A stretch of DNA of 64,000 nucleotides, from assembly GCF_020921035.1 (NCBI RefSeq), contig NC_063151.1, positions 11,461,501 through 11,525,500 on the forward strand, in the 5' to 3' direction. Below are positions 12,887 through 23,299 of the stretch, piece by piece. The translations under genes were made by a program, and so were the position numbers. How positions within the stretch are numbered: position 1 is the first letter of the stretch; every line of letters begins with the position of its first letter. The notes beneath the pieces were generated by a model. The model had not been told where the DNA came from. It was given only the letters and a program-made list of their open reading frames with translations, and made no database searches. The DNA comes from Rhodamnia argentea. Lineage: Eukaryota; Streptophyta; Magnoliopsida; Myrtales; Myrtaceae.

Positions 12887-12936
12887 ATGCACAACGCGCA
12901 CGATCCGAAAACGACATGATCGTGCGCGTTATGCAT
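12887..12936. repeat. 19-bp stem with 12-bp loop
   Basis: Arms ATGCACAACGCGCACGATC (12887-12905) and GATCGTGCGCGTTATGCAT (12918-12936) are inverted with one mismatch. This second hairpin lies 44 bp after the perfect palindrome, in the same solo LTR. Confidence 0.92.
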
Positions 12937-13403
12937 TGTAGACCGAAGAAATTAATTTGCAAAAACGTTGCAGAGTTTAGTTTTCTTAAGGGTGTGTGCA
13001 TGTGTGCGTAAAAGTATGAGAAAAACCAGAAATATCTCTTTGCACTTTTATTCTTGCATTGACCGAAAGAAAATTGAGCGTGCGAAGAATTATTCCATAA
13101 TATTGCTAGCACAATTCAAGTGGTGATTCTCGCGTTCGTTCTTCCGTTCATCGTTGCTATTGATGGTGTGTCTGAACTAGAGGCTCGACACTTATAGGGC
13201 TCGGATCGAAGAACGTCTGAACCTTTTCGTTTCAAGCACGTTTCAAGAAGCAATCCGTTAACCCTCTTAATCAATATATGATTTTCGATTGAAACGCACG
13301 AACTACGCCTCTAGAGATACATGTATGGGTTTTTATTTATTTCCGCTGCGTTTGACTATTTTATATATATTTTTTGCCTGTACATGTTATGCGAATCCCA
13401 ACA

Positions 13404-14109
13404 CAAGCCTCACTAACCATAAGATTCTGCATCACCAGAAATGAAACTGGATTTTTCTGGGCATGTCAACTGACCTTCAAGTCCAAACTTGCTTTGTTCC
13501 AATGTTTTACCTTTTTTCCCCCTTTTTTAACCCGAATATTTCACTTAAGGTGGTAATATCATAATATGGTATAGCAAAAGACAAAAAATAAGCATATGAA
13601 AGGGCTGGAAGATCAATTTATTCCATTCATTTGATTTGGATTTAGGAGGAGAACCAAAGATATCAAATTAGAAATGAGAAAAAAATGTCCCGAGAAAATC
13701 TCTAAATAAATTATATAAGTCAATTCTTCAAACAAGAAGATAAATCACTGCCCTTAACTCCACTAGAAAAATAAGCATTTCTAAAAAAGAATCACCACAT
13801 TTGCGCACTCGATCAACATGACTTTGCTAGCATACCGTGATAATTGTGTACCACAAATTTTTAAAAGAGCAGATCACACAATAATTTTTAATCATTTGTT
13901 ATTTATTTTGTGTGGCCTAAAAGAGACTATTCGCATAATAGTCATCCATACACTGTTATATAATCAATCTTCAAAGAATTAATAATCAATACACGCATTT
14001 GTTACTAATATAAAAAATAAAATAAAAAAGACCACACACACACAGAATTCTAACTTGTCCAATAAAAAGGTACTCTTGTACGGAGGGGTAAAATGCTTGA
14101 TACCATTAC
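13404..14109. other. remainder of the FLA pseudogene intron
   Basis: AT-rich intron sequence between the solo LTR's right TSD and exon 1. No coding sequence or paired transposon ends are visible. Confidence 0.5.
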
Positions 14110-14940
14110 CTCACAAGTCTTCATGGCATCAGAACTATTTGACAGCACGTCGGCGAACTCCTTGCAGCCATGCGCCGCCATCACGTCCGTCACATTCACC
14201 TGGGTCGGCTCCGGAACCAGTGCCGCCGCGACGGCCGACGGCAGCACCTTGCTGATCTGTATCACCGATATGTTGTACGGCACCTCCTCCACGGACCTCA
14301 CGTAGTACGGCCCAACATCGCCGCTGCCGCCCTCCTGTGGGGCAAAACCCACCTTCCCGCCCTTGAGGTCGGTAATGTTGACGAAGCCGGAGGAGCCCGG
14401 GGCGGAGCCGGTGGACTGGAAGAGGGTGGCGGCGAGGGCGAAGCCGTCGGTGAGCTGGTGGAGCTTCTGGGAGACGAAGTAGTCGAGGAGGACGTGGAGG
14501 GAGAGGATGTTCTTGAGCGTGGCGTTGGAGTGGTGCTCCGCGAGGAGGTCGTTCATGGCGGCGTCGGAGACGGCGAGGACTGTGATGGTGGTGCGGCTGT
14601 TGATCTCGGCCGCGAGGTGGGTGATGCTGAGATATTGGTTGAAGGTGGAGAAGTCCGGGTGGCCAGCGAGGAGGCGCGTGATGTTGTGCGCGAGGGCTGG
14701 GGAGGCGGCGGCGGCCAGGAGTAGGAGGAGTGCCGCTAGGAGGTGCGGCGGCGCGCAATGGACCTGCATTTTTCGAGAGAGAGAGAGAGAGAGGAGACGG
14801 TGGAAGCTCAGGGAGTGGTGAACAGGTTGGCGAGCTGAGCGAGATGTGATGGACGGTCTTCAGAGATTTTGAAGTCTGGAAGAGATGGTCAAAGATTTAA
14901 TTTTGAATTACGTTTTAAAATAAATAATTTTTTTTTTAAA

Positions 14941-16989
14941 ACCTCCATGACCATAATCTCATCTCGAATAAATCTCGAAAAATTAGACATACATTAGTAC
15001 CACAAAGAAAATTGACACGAAATGAAAAGAAGAATTTGGAAAATAGGAAATTGTATTTATGATGATTTCTTACATGTGCACAACGATATATAAAGGAAAT
15101 AATTTTTTTTTATTTTACAGCCAATCTCATGGATTGATTGATTCAATTAATCTATCAATCAAAGGTTTACACAATCATGGATTGAACAATTCGATCAATC
15201 CAAAATTTACGCCAATCGGGATAAGAACAAGAGTGCCATATTTTCCTAGGTGCCGCAAATTTCAAAAATAGATTACTTAAGTGACATTGGCGATTGCCCT
15301 TTCCAGAAAATCTGAGGTGGACAATTTTAGTATTTTAAAAAAAAATCCACATCGAAATAAAATACTGAAAAAATAAAAATAAAAAATTCCACGTCGCAAT
15401 AAAAAAATTAAAAAAATAATGAAAAAGTCCACATCGGAATAGAAAATTAAATAAAAAAATCTATGTCGGATGATTTGTAAGAAATGGCACAAAATGAACG
15501 ATTTTATTCTGACGTAACACTTAAAAGAGTGAAAAAAAAAAAAGTTATGGCACTCGTTCTGTTCTTATCCCTGAAACAATCTTTTACTTCGAATAGTTGA
15601 GTAAATTTCTGTAGCAAAGAGACGAAGTTAAAAACGTGCATATAGAATATAGATATTCGATAAACTAGAGCATATCCATCCATAGACCAATACCAAAGCG
15701 CCATACAACAGCTCGGCAATAGAGACATTCACAATTATTAATTAATGATTTCTGAATATCAGAGACCCTCTATATCTTTCAAAAAAAGGAACATTACATC
15801 AACAATATGATCGAATGCTAGAAATAGGCTTATTCTTATAAACTGTCATACGTAGTATTGTGACATCACAAATTTTGCCTCCATTTTCAAAAAACTATGA
15901 AATTAGCCAAGAGTTGACCAAAAAGCTGACTAAGATTTGACTGATGATATACAAGGCACAAAATTTTATAAACGTTTTAGATACGGTGAATAATTAGATT
16001 TAAGAGTGCAAAGTCAAAAAGCTGATGCATAATCTTTATTCAGTACCTATCTAATTATCAAAGTGAGATCACGGAAGTTGACCCAAAAAGAAACATTAAC
16101 ATGCAAAAATAAGGTTTTGCTCGTTGTCATGTAATGATAGACATTTTTCAGCGAACGAATGGGGATGACAACCTATGTAGCACCGACAAGTGATTTCTTA
16201 AAAAATTGAGAATTCTGACACGTTGGCACACATTGTATGTTAAATATATATTTTTATATATACATAACAAATTATCATTTTTATGTACTCCAAACATCAC
16301 GATATTATAGGTTTCTAGACCTACAAGTGCCTAAATGTCATAGCCATTTCATATTTGACATTTAGATATGATTGATTTGCAGTAAAAATGCTCGATGACC
16401 GCATATAGTAGCTTCAAACTCATAAGATCACATCATATTCCAAAAAAATGTTGATGGAAAATGTTACCCAAAACATAAAGAGAAAGAAAAAAAAAAGCAT
16501 CTCAAGGAATTGGAGATGTTGATAGCCCTGCCTCTTAGCAAGGATTCTTGCTGTAGCTTAGCCCAAAAAACAAAGAAAGAGCAACAATTCATATTGAAAT
16601 CGGTCGGATTAGGTCATTCTCAAATTTCCTCAAATGCCATGAGTTGAAGAATGCAACTACATTTCATTCAAATACTCCATAAAAATTGAAGAAAAAAAAA
16701 AAGCAATCCACATTCCACCATTAAGTTTAACAATCAACCATAAGTGGAAAACAAAACAAAAAAAAAACCTATTTCACCATTAAATATAATAAAAAGTCAT
16801 TCATTATATTATCCGCTCCTTCTAACAAAACAATGTCATTCATTATATTATCCGCTCCTTCTAACAAAACAATGGACTCTATATCTAGCTCATCAAGTAA
16901 AAAACTTACAACTTAAAGCACCTCAACATCTTCAAACATGTGAAATGCATCACTATTAATATCCCACATCTTGGTCTCTCCATAGAATA
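14941..16989. other. AT-rich gene-free spacer with small repeats
   Basis: It starts where similarity between the FLA 5' flanks fades. It contains the short inverted-repeat element at 15218-15571 and an exact 39-bp tandem duplication at 16796-16834 and 16835-16873. No host gene is supported. Confidence 0.5.
15218..15571. mobile_element. short inverted-repeat element (MITE-like)
   Basis: The left end reads GGGATAAGAACAAGAGTGCC and the right end, reverse-complemented, begins GGGATAAGAACAGAACGAG. The interior repeats 'TCCACATCG' or 'TCCACGTCG' between A-rich tracts. A related copy in the same orientation lies at 26989-27327. There is no clear TSD, so the superfamily is undetermined. Confidence 0.65.
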
Positions 16990-18236
16990 CCACTCTTAAA
17001 TGGACTCAACGTCATCAAAAGGCCCACTTCTAGATGCAAAATTTATGTACTCCCTATTCACCTTTTTAACGCTCATCCTCGTTAGGAAAGTATTTCCTAA
17101 TGCATTTCTTTCTTTGTTGGTTGATGTCATAATCCTTATATGGAGAAATTCGGGTAGGATCTTCATTGAGCCATTGATCGCTATAGTATCTAACAAAACA
17201 AAATAAGTAAGAGGAGTATTATATCATCATGTCGAAGAAACAATGACCAATATAATAGTAATCTCACATAAGTTTTGAACTTACCTAGGATTCAAGATAT
17301 TTACCAAGCAATGAAGTGGAGTATTGTTCTTACTTCAACAATCCAAAAGAATTGCATAAACCACCTTATAAAATGTAGGCTCCTCATCTAGCCTTTTCAC
17401 TTCATGCATATATAGTTTTCTTCACTTCTTCAATCATCAAATCCCACATGTCATAAACCAAGGAAAAACAAGGCCTGTCGGTGTGACAAATTCTAAGCAA
17501 GTCATAAATAGAAGCCGTGAAGGAAAGTATGTAATCAATTGAATCCCACAAAAGATGGTCCAATACCTTTTCCTTGCCACAAAAGATGATCCAATACCTT
17601 TTCCTTGACAAACCTAGCCCTCCATTGATTATTATCTCAATAGATACTCCATTTCTCACAAATAACCATGTTTTGAAGATCACTTTTTATCAACTTAAAC
17701 CTCCTAAACGTCACAATCATCGAAGCAAAACGTGTATCCGCCACGGAAAGCAACTTCACGTGAACAAACTCATTGTATATCGCTAATCTCATTGAATGGC
17801 TCATGATGAAATTTTTTATTTGCATAACATCATCAACAATCTGTGTAATTCAAATACACTCCTCATATGCTACTTGATTGGCCTTCACATTCTTTGCGGC
17901 ACAAATATTCTTCAAAGCTAGATTTAGGGTGTGCACCACACAAAGTGCCCAAACAATGGATGGAAATTCTTGCTTGATGAGTTATTCCGCGCTCTTATAA
18001 TTTGAAGCATTATTCGTAATGACTTGGACCACATTCCCATGCCCAACTTCATTGATTACTTCTTTTAATAAGTTAAAAATGAAATGCATGTCCTTCCTTT
18101 CTTCCGAATAATCAATTGATTTTATAAACATAACATTTTCATCCAACACCACCATGAAGTTAATAAGCAATCTCCTTGTGAGTCACTCCATCCTTCACTC
18201 ACAATACTTACACCCTTATCCTTCCAAATGTTTCTA
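16990..18236 (-). pseudogene. hAT transposase (DUF659 type), C-terminal part
   Basis: Fragments of a plant hAT transposase read in order on the minus strand. GVSIVSEGWSDSQ lies near 18200 and matches the 'DGWSD' catalytic-region motif. NVVQVITNNASNY lies near 18010, where the usual VTDNASNY carries aspartate, so the acidic residue is lost. Next come a 'LLSVADTRFASMIVTFRR' stretch near 17740 and an ERN-containing dimerisation-type remnant near 17100. Frames change repeatedly. The N-terminal half continues at 25082-25876, beyond the retroelement that split the gene at TSD AAAGG (18237-18241). Confidence 0.75.
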
Positions 18237-18241
18237 AAAGG

Positions 18242-18451
18242 TATTAGGAAAGTGAGCAGAAGTCCAATAACTTCACTTGGGAAGATCGCTAAGAGGAAAC
18301 TCGAACCCATCAATATATCCAGTTGGATCCACTTTCACTCAAAAACTTTAGCCAATGAGTTATGGACAAACTATGATATATTAACTGCTCAACACTATAT
18401 TAATCTTTAATGTGAGATTTCTCTAACACAACTCACACGTGCATCCTAACA
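18242..18451 (-). repeat. TRIM LTR, intact copy
   Basis: The 210-bp terminal repeat ends in CTAACA. It shares 'ACTATGATATATTAACTGC' and 'ACACAACTCACACGTGCATC' with the split LTR at 21892-22008 and 24977-25076. Confidence 0.85.
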
Positions 18452-18648
18452 ATCTCCCCCTCACGTGTAAGCACTAGTGTTAGGTTTGCTCCCCCTAAGT
18501 TTAGGTATTCTTCTGCACCAAGATATCTCAACTCAAATCTCCATCAACTCCTATCAGACCCACCCGCTTTGCTACACCATAATGCCTACCGGCCCGAAAA
18601 TCGCACCGGTTACCAAATTCCTTCCTTGAGATATTCACCAAACACCGA

Positions 18649-21600
18649 TGTCGCAACCTAAAAATTAGGCTAATGGATTATCGGGCCAATTGAATCAACT
18701 AACATAATTCGAACCCTCCCAAGTCCTACCGAATCGCAACTTAGGTTTATTCATGAAAAAAAAATATATTCAATTGGAGCCGCCACTAATCATTTACGGA
18801 AGGTTGATTAGAAACCTTAATAAAATAGAGGGAGAACTATTTTATTTCTGCGCACTAGAGAAAAATGGGATCGGGGACTTGGTTACATTAATTGGAAAAA
18901 TTAATGCCCTTCCGGTACCAATTTCGTGAAAAAGCCTTTTCGATTGATCGATGTGAATTCGATGATTAATTGGAAAAATGTGACATGAAGACCATATATT
19001 AAGCGCCCAGATGATGATTCTTTTTGGTATTTTCGGTAATAAAAACAATAAAAAAATTTGAACAAAAATAAACAAAAATGCCCATAATATACCTTTTAAT
19101 TTTCGATTTTTCCGAAAAATCCTCGCATTCCCAAAGATCCGGGCTAGAGCGAGATTTTATCCTCTACATCCTCGAGGATTCAAGCCAGTATGCGGATATA
19201 TGTATAGAAAAACAACGTCCATTCTCGCCAATGGGCAGAACACGAATTTACGTACTAAATCACATCCCATTCCACGAGATCATGGCTAAGGCGTGTGATT
19301 TAATTTTTCCGAAGGGTCTAGGCACATAGGGAGCATATATTATGGGCATGTTTGTTTAAAGATGTGCAAATTTTATAACAAATCAAAAACAGACAATCAA
19401 ATGATTAGATATGACAATACAAAATAAAATAAACACCAAATCACCTATGAATTTCGAAAATCACATGCGGATGTTGAGATTGGTAAGTAATCTTGCTTTA
19501 TCTGAAAAGGATTCCCATCTTTAAAAATTCGAGAGATTATCTTTTGAGATTTTGAAAGTATTTCAGATAATTCCCAAGTTAGAAAGAGATAACTCTAGTT
19601 CAAGGCAATCTTATCCGCAAGAGTTATGACATGCTTAGGATTTCCGAAAAGATTTCAAATTCGGATATAAGATAATCCGAATATTCCAAAAGACATGTGC
19701 AATCTTTTCAAGATAACGTTCGGGATTTAGATTTACTCGAAAACCAAGTCATGAGATATATCTAAAATCCAACAAATATATCTAAAAGTTGCATTCAAAG
19801 ATATGTACTTTATCCACAAGATTTGCTCAAAATTTTAGATAACTCAAGTTTAGGCAAGAGGAATCCTTGTAGATAATCGAGCAATTCAAACAAGTTCGGA
19901 TTATGAAAAGCAAGATAACCTTGATATAAAAAAATTAGAACTTTGACTTATCTTGAGATTGGCTTTCCAAAATTCGAACTTGGATCGTCGAGAAGCTTGC
20001 GGATATGGTGGACGACAACTTTTGCGGACAAAAGAGTGTTCACAATGGCTCTTGGTGCGGATTCATGTCAATGGCTTAGTGTCAAACAACCCAGGTTCCG
20101 TGCACGTCCTCCTCCTCTGCAGTGTTGACTAAATGTGATCTTTCATTCATCCCATAATGTCCAAGAGAGTTCTTGCATGAGTTTCGAGCATGCCGCATTA
20201 TGGGTGATTGACAAGTGACCAAGGAAACGTGAGTACATGTAAAGAATTTATGAAAAAAAAGAACTTGGGAGGTACCACCGTATCAATAAAACTTGCAAAC
20301 GAAACTAGACCAAACCAACCTTTTCATCAAGCATGCAAACAACTGCGGAAATATCGCTCGGATCGAGCATGGTAAACGCTCAATTTGGTGATCGACTCAG
20401 CGTGCCAAGCGGCATCGTCGTGGGGCTTAATTCCACGAATCTTTGAGATTCCACGAATGGCCAAGAACATCATCCTTGCGAGGCTCGAAGCGTAGGAACA
20501 AATTGCTTTCGGTGTGTGGAACTCGGAACAGCGGCCTCGTCTCGACACATGGAGGTTCATGACTAGACTTCTCGCAACAGCGGTGATACTCAGCCGAGGA
20601 CTTGGCGGGGCACACGATCACGGTTCGCTCACCGATGACGAGGACTTCAAAGTTGTGCACAACCTGACGGAGGATGGAGAAACCACGAACTCATGCGTTA
20701 TCTTGGAATCCAAAAGGAACTCATTGAGTGCTTGGGCAAATCTGAAATTTATCTGAAAATTTTGGAAGGGAATCATATTAACGTTTATAATATTACGAGC
20801 TTTGACTCAAAACTGCTGGGCATAAGTGATGTCCCTTAGACATGATTCCTCATAAAGGAAAAGCATAATGAAAGCATGCCAAAATAAAAGAAGCTGAAGA
20901 ACTCGGAACCCCTTTTGGTTTAGTTCGATGACAGCCTTGGTCTTCGCGTGGAGATTAAGCCTAGAAAGGCTCGGGCTCAAGAGTTTAAAAACGAAACAAA
21001 TCGTGATGATGATTCGCCTTAATCTGATGGCCGCGCAAAAACTTGTGGCTGCGTCGATGGAAATTTGCCTTCACCGAGATGGTCTCGTTAGAATCGAGGG
21101 AACGCCGGGATGCGAGAAACAATCAAGAACAATATCGGCGATTGCTCCTTTGGCGTCCGAATCCTTCTCATCATGTGTCATGCTCTTCTCTATTCTGCAG
21201 ACTTGGAATAATTTGCCAAAAGAAAACGAGATGTCTTTCTCTATCAGAATCTTCTCCACCTCCCTTTGGTCGTGTGCTTCTCTTCTTTGCGACCTCAATG
21301 TCGCTTATTGAATTGTGTCGCCCCCTATGGCCGTGTATTACAATGAAGTGGCCTCCTCCCCCGTCGTGTTGTGAACAAGCTCCCTATTTATAGAACAAAC
21401 TAGGGTTTCACGACTTTCGTTTAATTACGAAGTAGTCCCTTAACTTCAGGTAATCGCAATTTGATCCAGAGACAAAATATTCCATTTCATTAAGTCTTTT
21501 TCTCAATTAATGAGCATCCTTAATTAAAAGTCTTTTTCGCAAATAAAACATTAAATGGGCTGGTTTAAACTCAAATTAGACCTCAAGACCTTAATGAATT

Positions 21601-21838
21601 TTTCGGAGTTGCCCCCTAGCTAGCCGATTCTCGCTCTTTGAGCTTTGGTCCATCGCTCTTCGATTGGAATCCATTTTTCACCGCCCATCCGATTAAATTT
21701 AAATGCAATGTAATGCAATATGATGCTAAAAATAAATATGAAAAATGATTTGATTATTTTTGGTAGGAATTAAAATTAATTCCTAATTTTTATGCAAAAT
21801 AAATGACTAAAAAGATAGTCAAAATTTAGGTGTCAACA
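18649..21838 (-). mobile_element. large solo LTR, Ty3/gypsy Tat/Ogre-like
   Basis: A 3,190-bp unit reads TGTCGCAACCTAAAAATTAG at its left end and GGTGTCAACA at its right. On the minus strand it therefore starts TGTTGACACC and ends GCGACA. It is flanked by an exact 5-bp duplication, ACCGA, at 18644-18648 and 21839-21843. The terminal sequences resemble those of Tat/Ogre-type gypsy LTRs. A TATA-like CTATAAATAG is present on the minus strand at 21384-21393. There is no gag-pol, so it is a solo LTR. Short ORFs within it match nothing recognised. Confidence 0.85.
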
Positions 21839-21891
21839 ACCGATACATATTGAGAGTGGGTCACCAATCAACCAAGCGGCTCGATACTATT

Positions 21892-22008
21892 TGTTAGAAG
21901 AGTGCAGGTGAAGTCCGATACCTTCACTTGGAGATATCACCAAAAGGAAGCTCAAGTCCGAGCCTGTTGATATATTCGGTTGGACCCACCTTCACTCAAA
22001 AGCTTAAG
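21892..22008 (-). repeat. TRIM LTR, first part of the split copy
   Basis: This 117-bp segment begins TGTTAGAAGAGTG and runs into TTAAG, the target site of the solo LTR that starts at 22009. The remaining 100 bp of this LTR are at 24977-25076. Confidence 0.85.
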
Positions 22009-22924
22009 TGTGATGTCTCAAAATTTCAACGTTGGTAAAATAATTGAATTCAATGGATTTTAACCATAAATTCTAGTATGATTAATAATATTGAATTTTT
22101 GAGGATTGAGGGACAATCGATAGACATTGAATTATGGAATTGAAAATGGTATTGGATAACCCTAAGGCATTGGACAAGGAAAAACCAAGTCGAATTAATC
22201 GAGCCGTCAAACCGAAGCATCGAGACAATTTGCATCCAAACCTAGCCGTAACCAAATTTGAGTAATGGATTTACTATTTTGCCCCTAAAGGTAAATTTAC
22301 TTTTTTGCACTTGCCTTGAAATTACAATTCTACTCCTTTGCAAAATTACCATTTTACCCTTAGTGTTAAATTACCATAGTGACCTCAATTATTGATTACA
22401 AATTGACTAACTTGCACCTTTTTTATGAAATTACCCTTTTGCCCCTAGCATTAATGACAAAAGACAAAAGTCATCATTGGATGATATTTTGCTTGACCCC
22501 ACCATCACTTTATCTTCTTCCTTCTCTCTCTCTCTCTCCCCCCCCCATTCGGCCGACCACCCCGCTCTTTACCTCCATTGCTGCCCCCCAAGCTTCATCT
22601 TCATCGTCCTCCCCCGCCGCACCACCGCTAGTCGCCACCGTTCATATATCACCATCCATGACCGAGCCATCTCACCATCATTACCACCGTCCATTGTAGC
22701 CACCGCTGTCACCGTTGAGCCACCGCCGCACCACCCCGAGCCCAACCGACGTGCCCTTGATTGCCCGGCCACCATGCAACCGAGCCGCGCCTTCATCACC
22801 ATGTCGTTACCAAGCCACCCACCGAACCGAGCCACACGCCACCAACCGAACCATCATTGCGTGCCGTTCGTAGCCACGCCGCCATCGTTGCCGTTAGCTT
22901 TAATTTGTGAGTTAACTTCCTAAT

Positions 22925-23200
22925 CCTCGATTAGGATGTTAATTGCGTTTAGGGATTAGTTTAGTTAATGTTAATCGTGGTTAGAACATGTTAATCTTGG
23001 TTAATTTAGTTAACCTCGATTAGGATAGTTAACCATGGTTATGCTAATTAACCATAGTTAAATTAGTTAACCATAGTTGAGTTAATTAATCATAGTTGAG
23101 TTAGTTAACTAAGGTTGACTTAACTAACTGTAGGTAGGTTAGTTAACCGTAGTTGAGTTAATTAACTATGATTGGGTTAATTAATCGTGGTTGGATTAAA
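22925..23200 (+). repeat. degenerate tandem repeat, ~18-22 bp units
   Basis: Variants of 'TTAGTTAACCATAGTTGAG' recur about a dozen times with many substitutions, creating a series of TTAATTAA/GTTAAC palindromic cores. The array is internal to the solo LTR at 22009-24971. Confidence 0.8.
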
Positions 23201-23260
23201 TAATTATTATTGTTATTGTTATTATTTGGTGATGATTTGGTGATTGTTTTGTGTCCTTGA

Positions 23261-23261
<1 letters not shown>

Positions 23262-23297
<36 letters not shown>
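23262..23297 (+). repeat. (GT)n microsatellite
   Basis: About 18 GT units, likely polymorphic, inside the solo LTR. Confidence 0.95.

Positions 23298-23299
<2 letters not shown>

Larger units (their letters stand above)
11463..13403. mobile_element. solo LTR inside the FLA pseudogene intron
   Basis: A 1,941-bp unit starts AGTTAGAGATATGCCC and ends CGAATCCCAACA. It is flanked by an exact 5-bp duplication, CAAGC, at 11458-11462 and 13404-13408. The terminal CAACA pairs with an expected TGTTG-type start whose first base appears mutated. There is no gag-pol sequence and no second LTR, so it is best read as a solo LTR left by recombination. It contains a perfect 64-bp palindrome (12779-12842). 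The intact FLA copy has no insertion here. Confidence 0.8.
10704..14769 (-). pseudogene. fasciclin-like arabinogalactan protein, broken duplicate
   Basis: This is the decayed copy of the intact gene at 29398-30881. Exon 1 (14110-14769, 220 codons) is open: a signal peptide, then the first fasciclin domain beginning HNITRLLAGHPDFSTFNQYL. Exon 2 (10704-11259) is damaged. Against the intact copy it lacks 5 bp just after the FNN residues, near 11188, which shifts the frame to a stop at 11068. In the original frame an AAG lysine codon has become TAG near 11019, after QNDGQDVTL. The rest, down to the C-terminal hydrophobic tail, is still recognisable. The intron has grown to 2,850 bp by a solo LTR insertion. 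A truncated one-domain product lacking the GPI signal is possible but unlikely to be functional. Confidence 0.9.

Noticed and set aside
14135-14758. 207-codon frame antisense or out of frame to FLA exon 1 (and the 184-codon + frame at 14170-14724)
   Set aside because: GC-rich shadow frames of the fasciclin exon. The same shadows occur at 30247-30870, and the real frame carries the FAS1 motifs.
22477-22923. 148-codon proline/histidine-rich frame on the + strand
   Set aside because: It lies in the GC-rich part of a solo LTR bounded by exact TSDs, and the composition alone explains the open frame.
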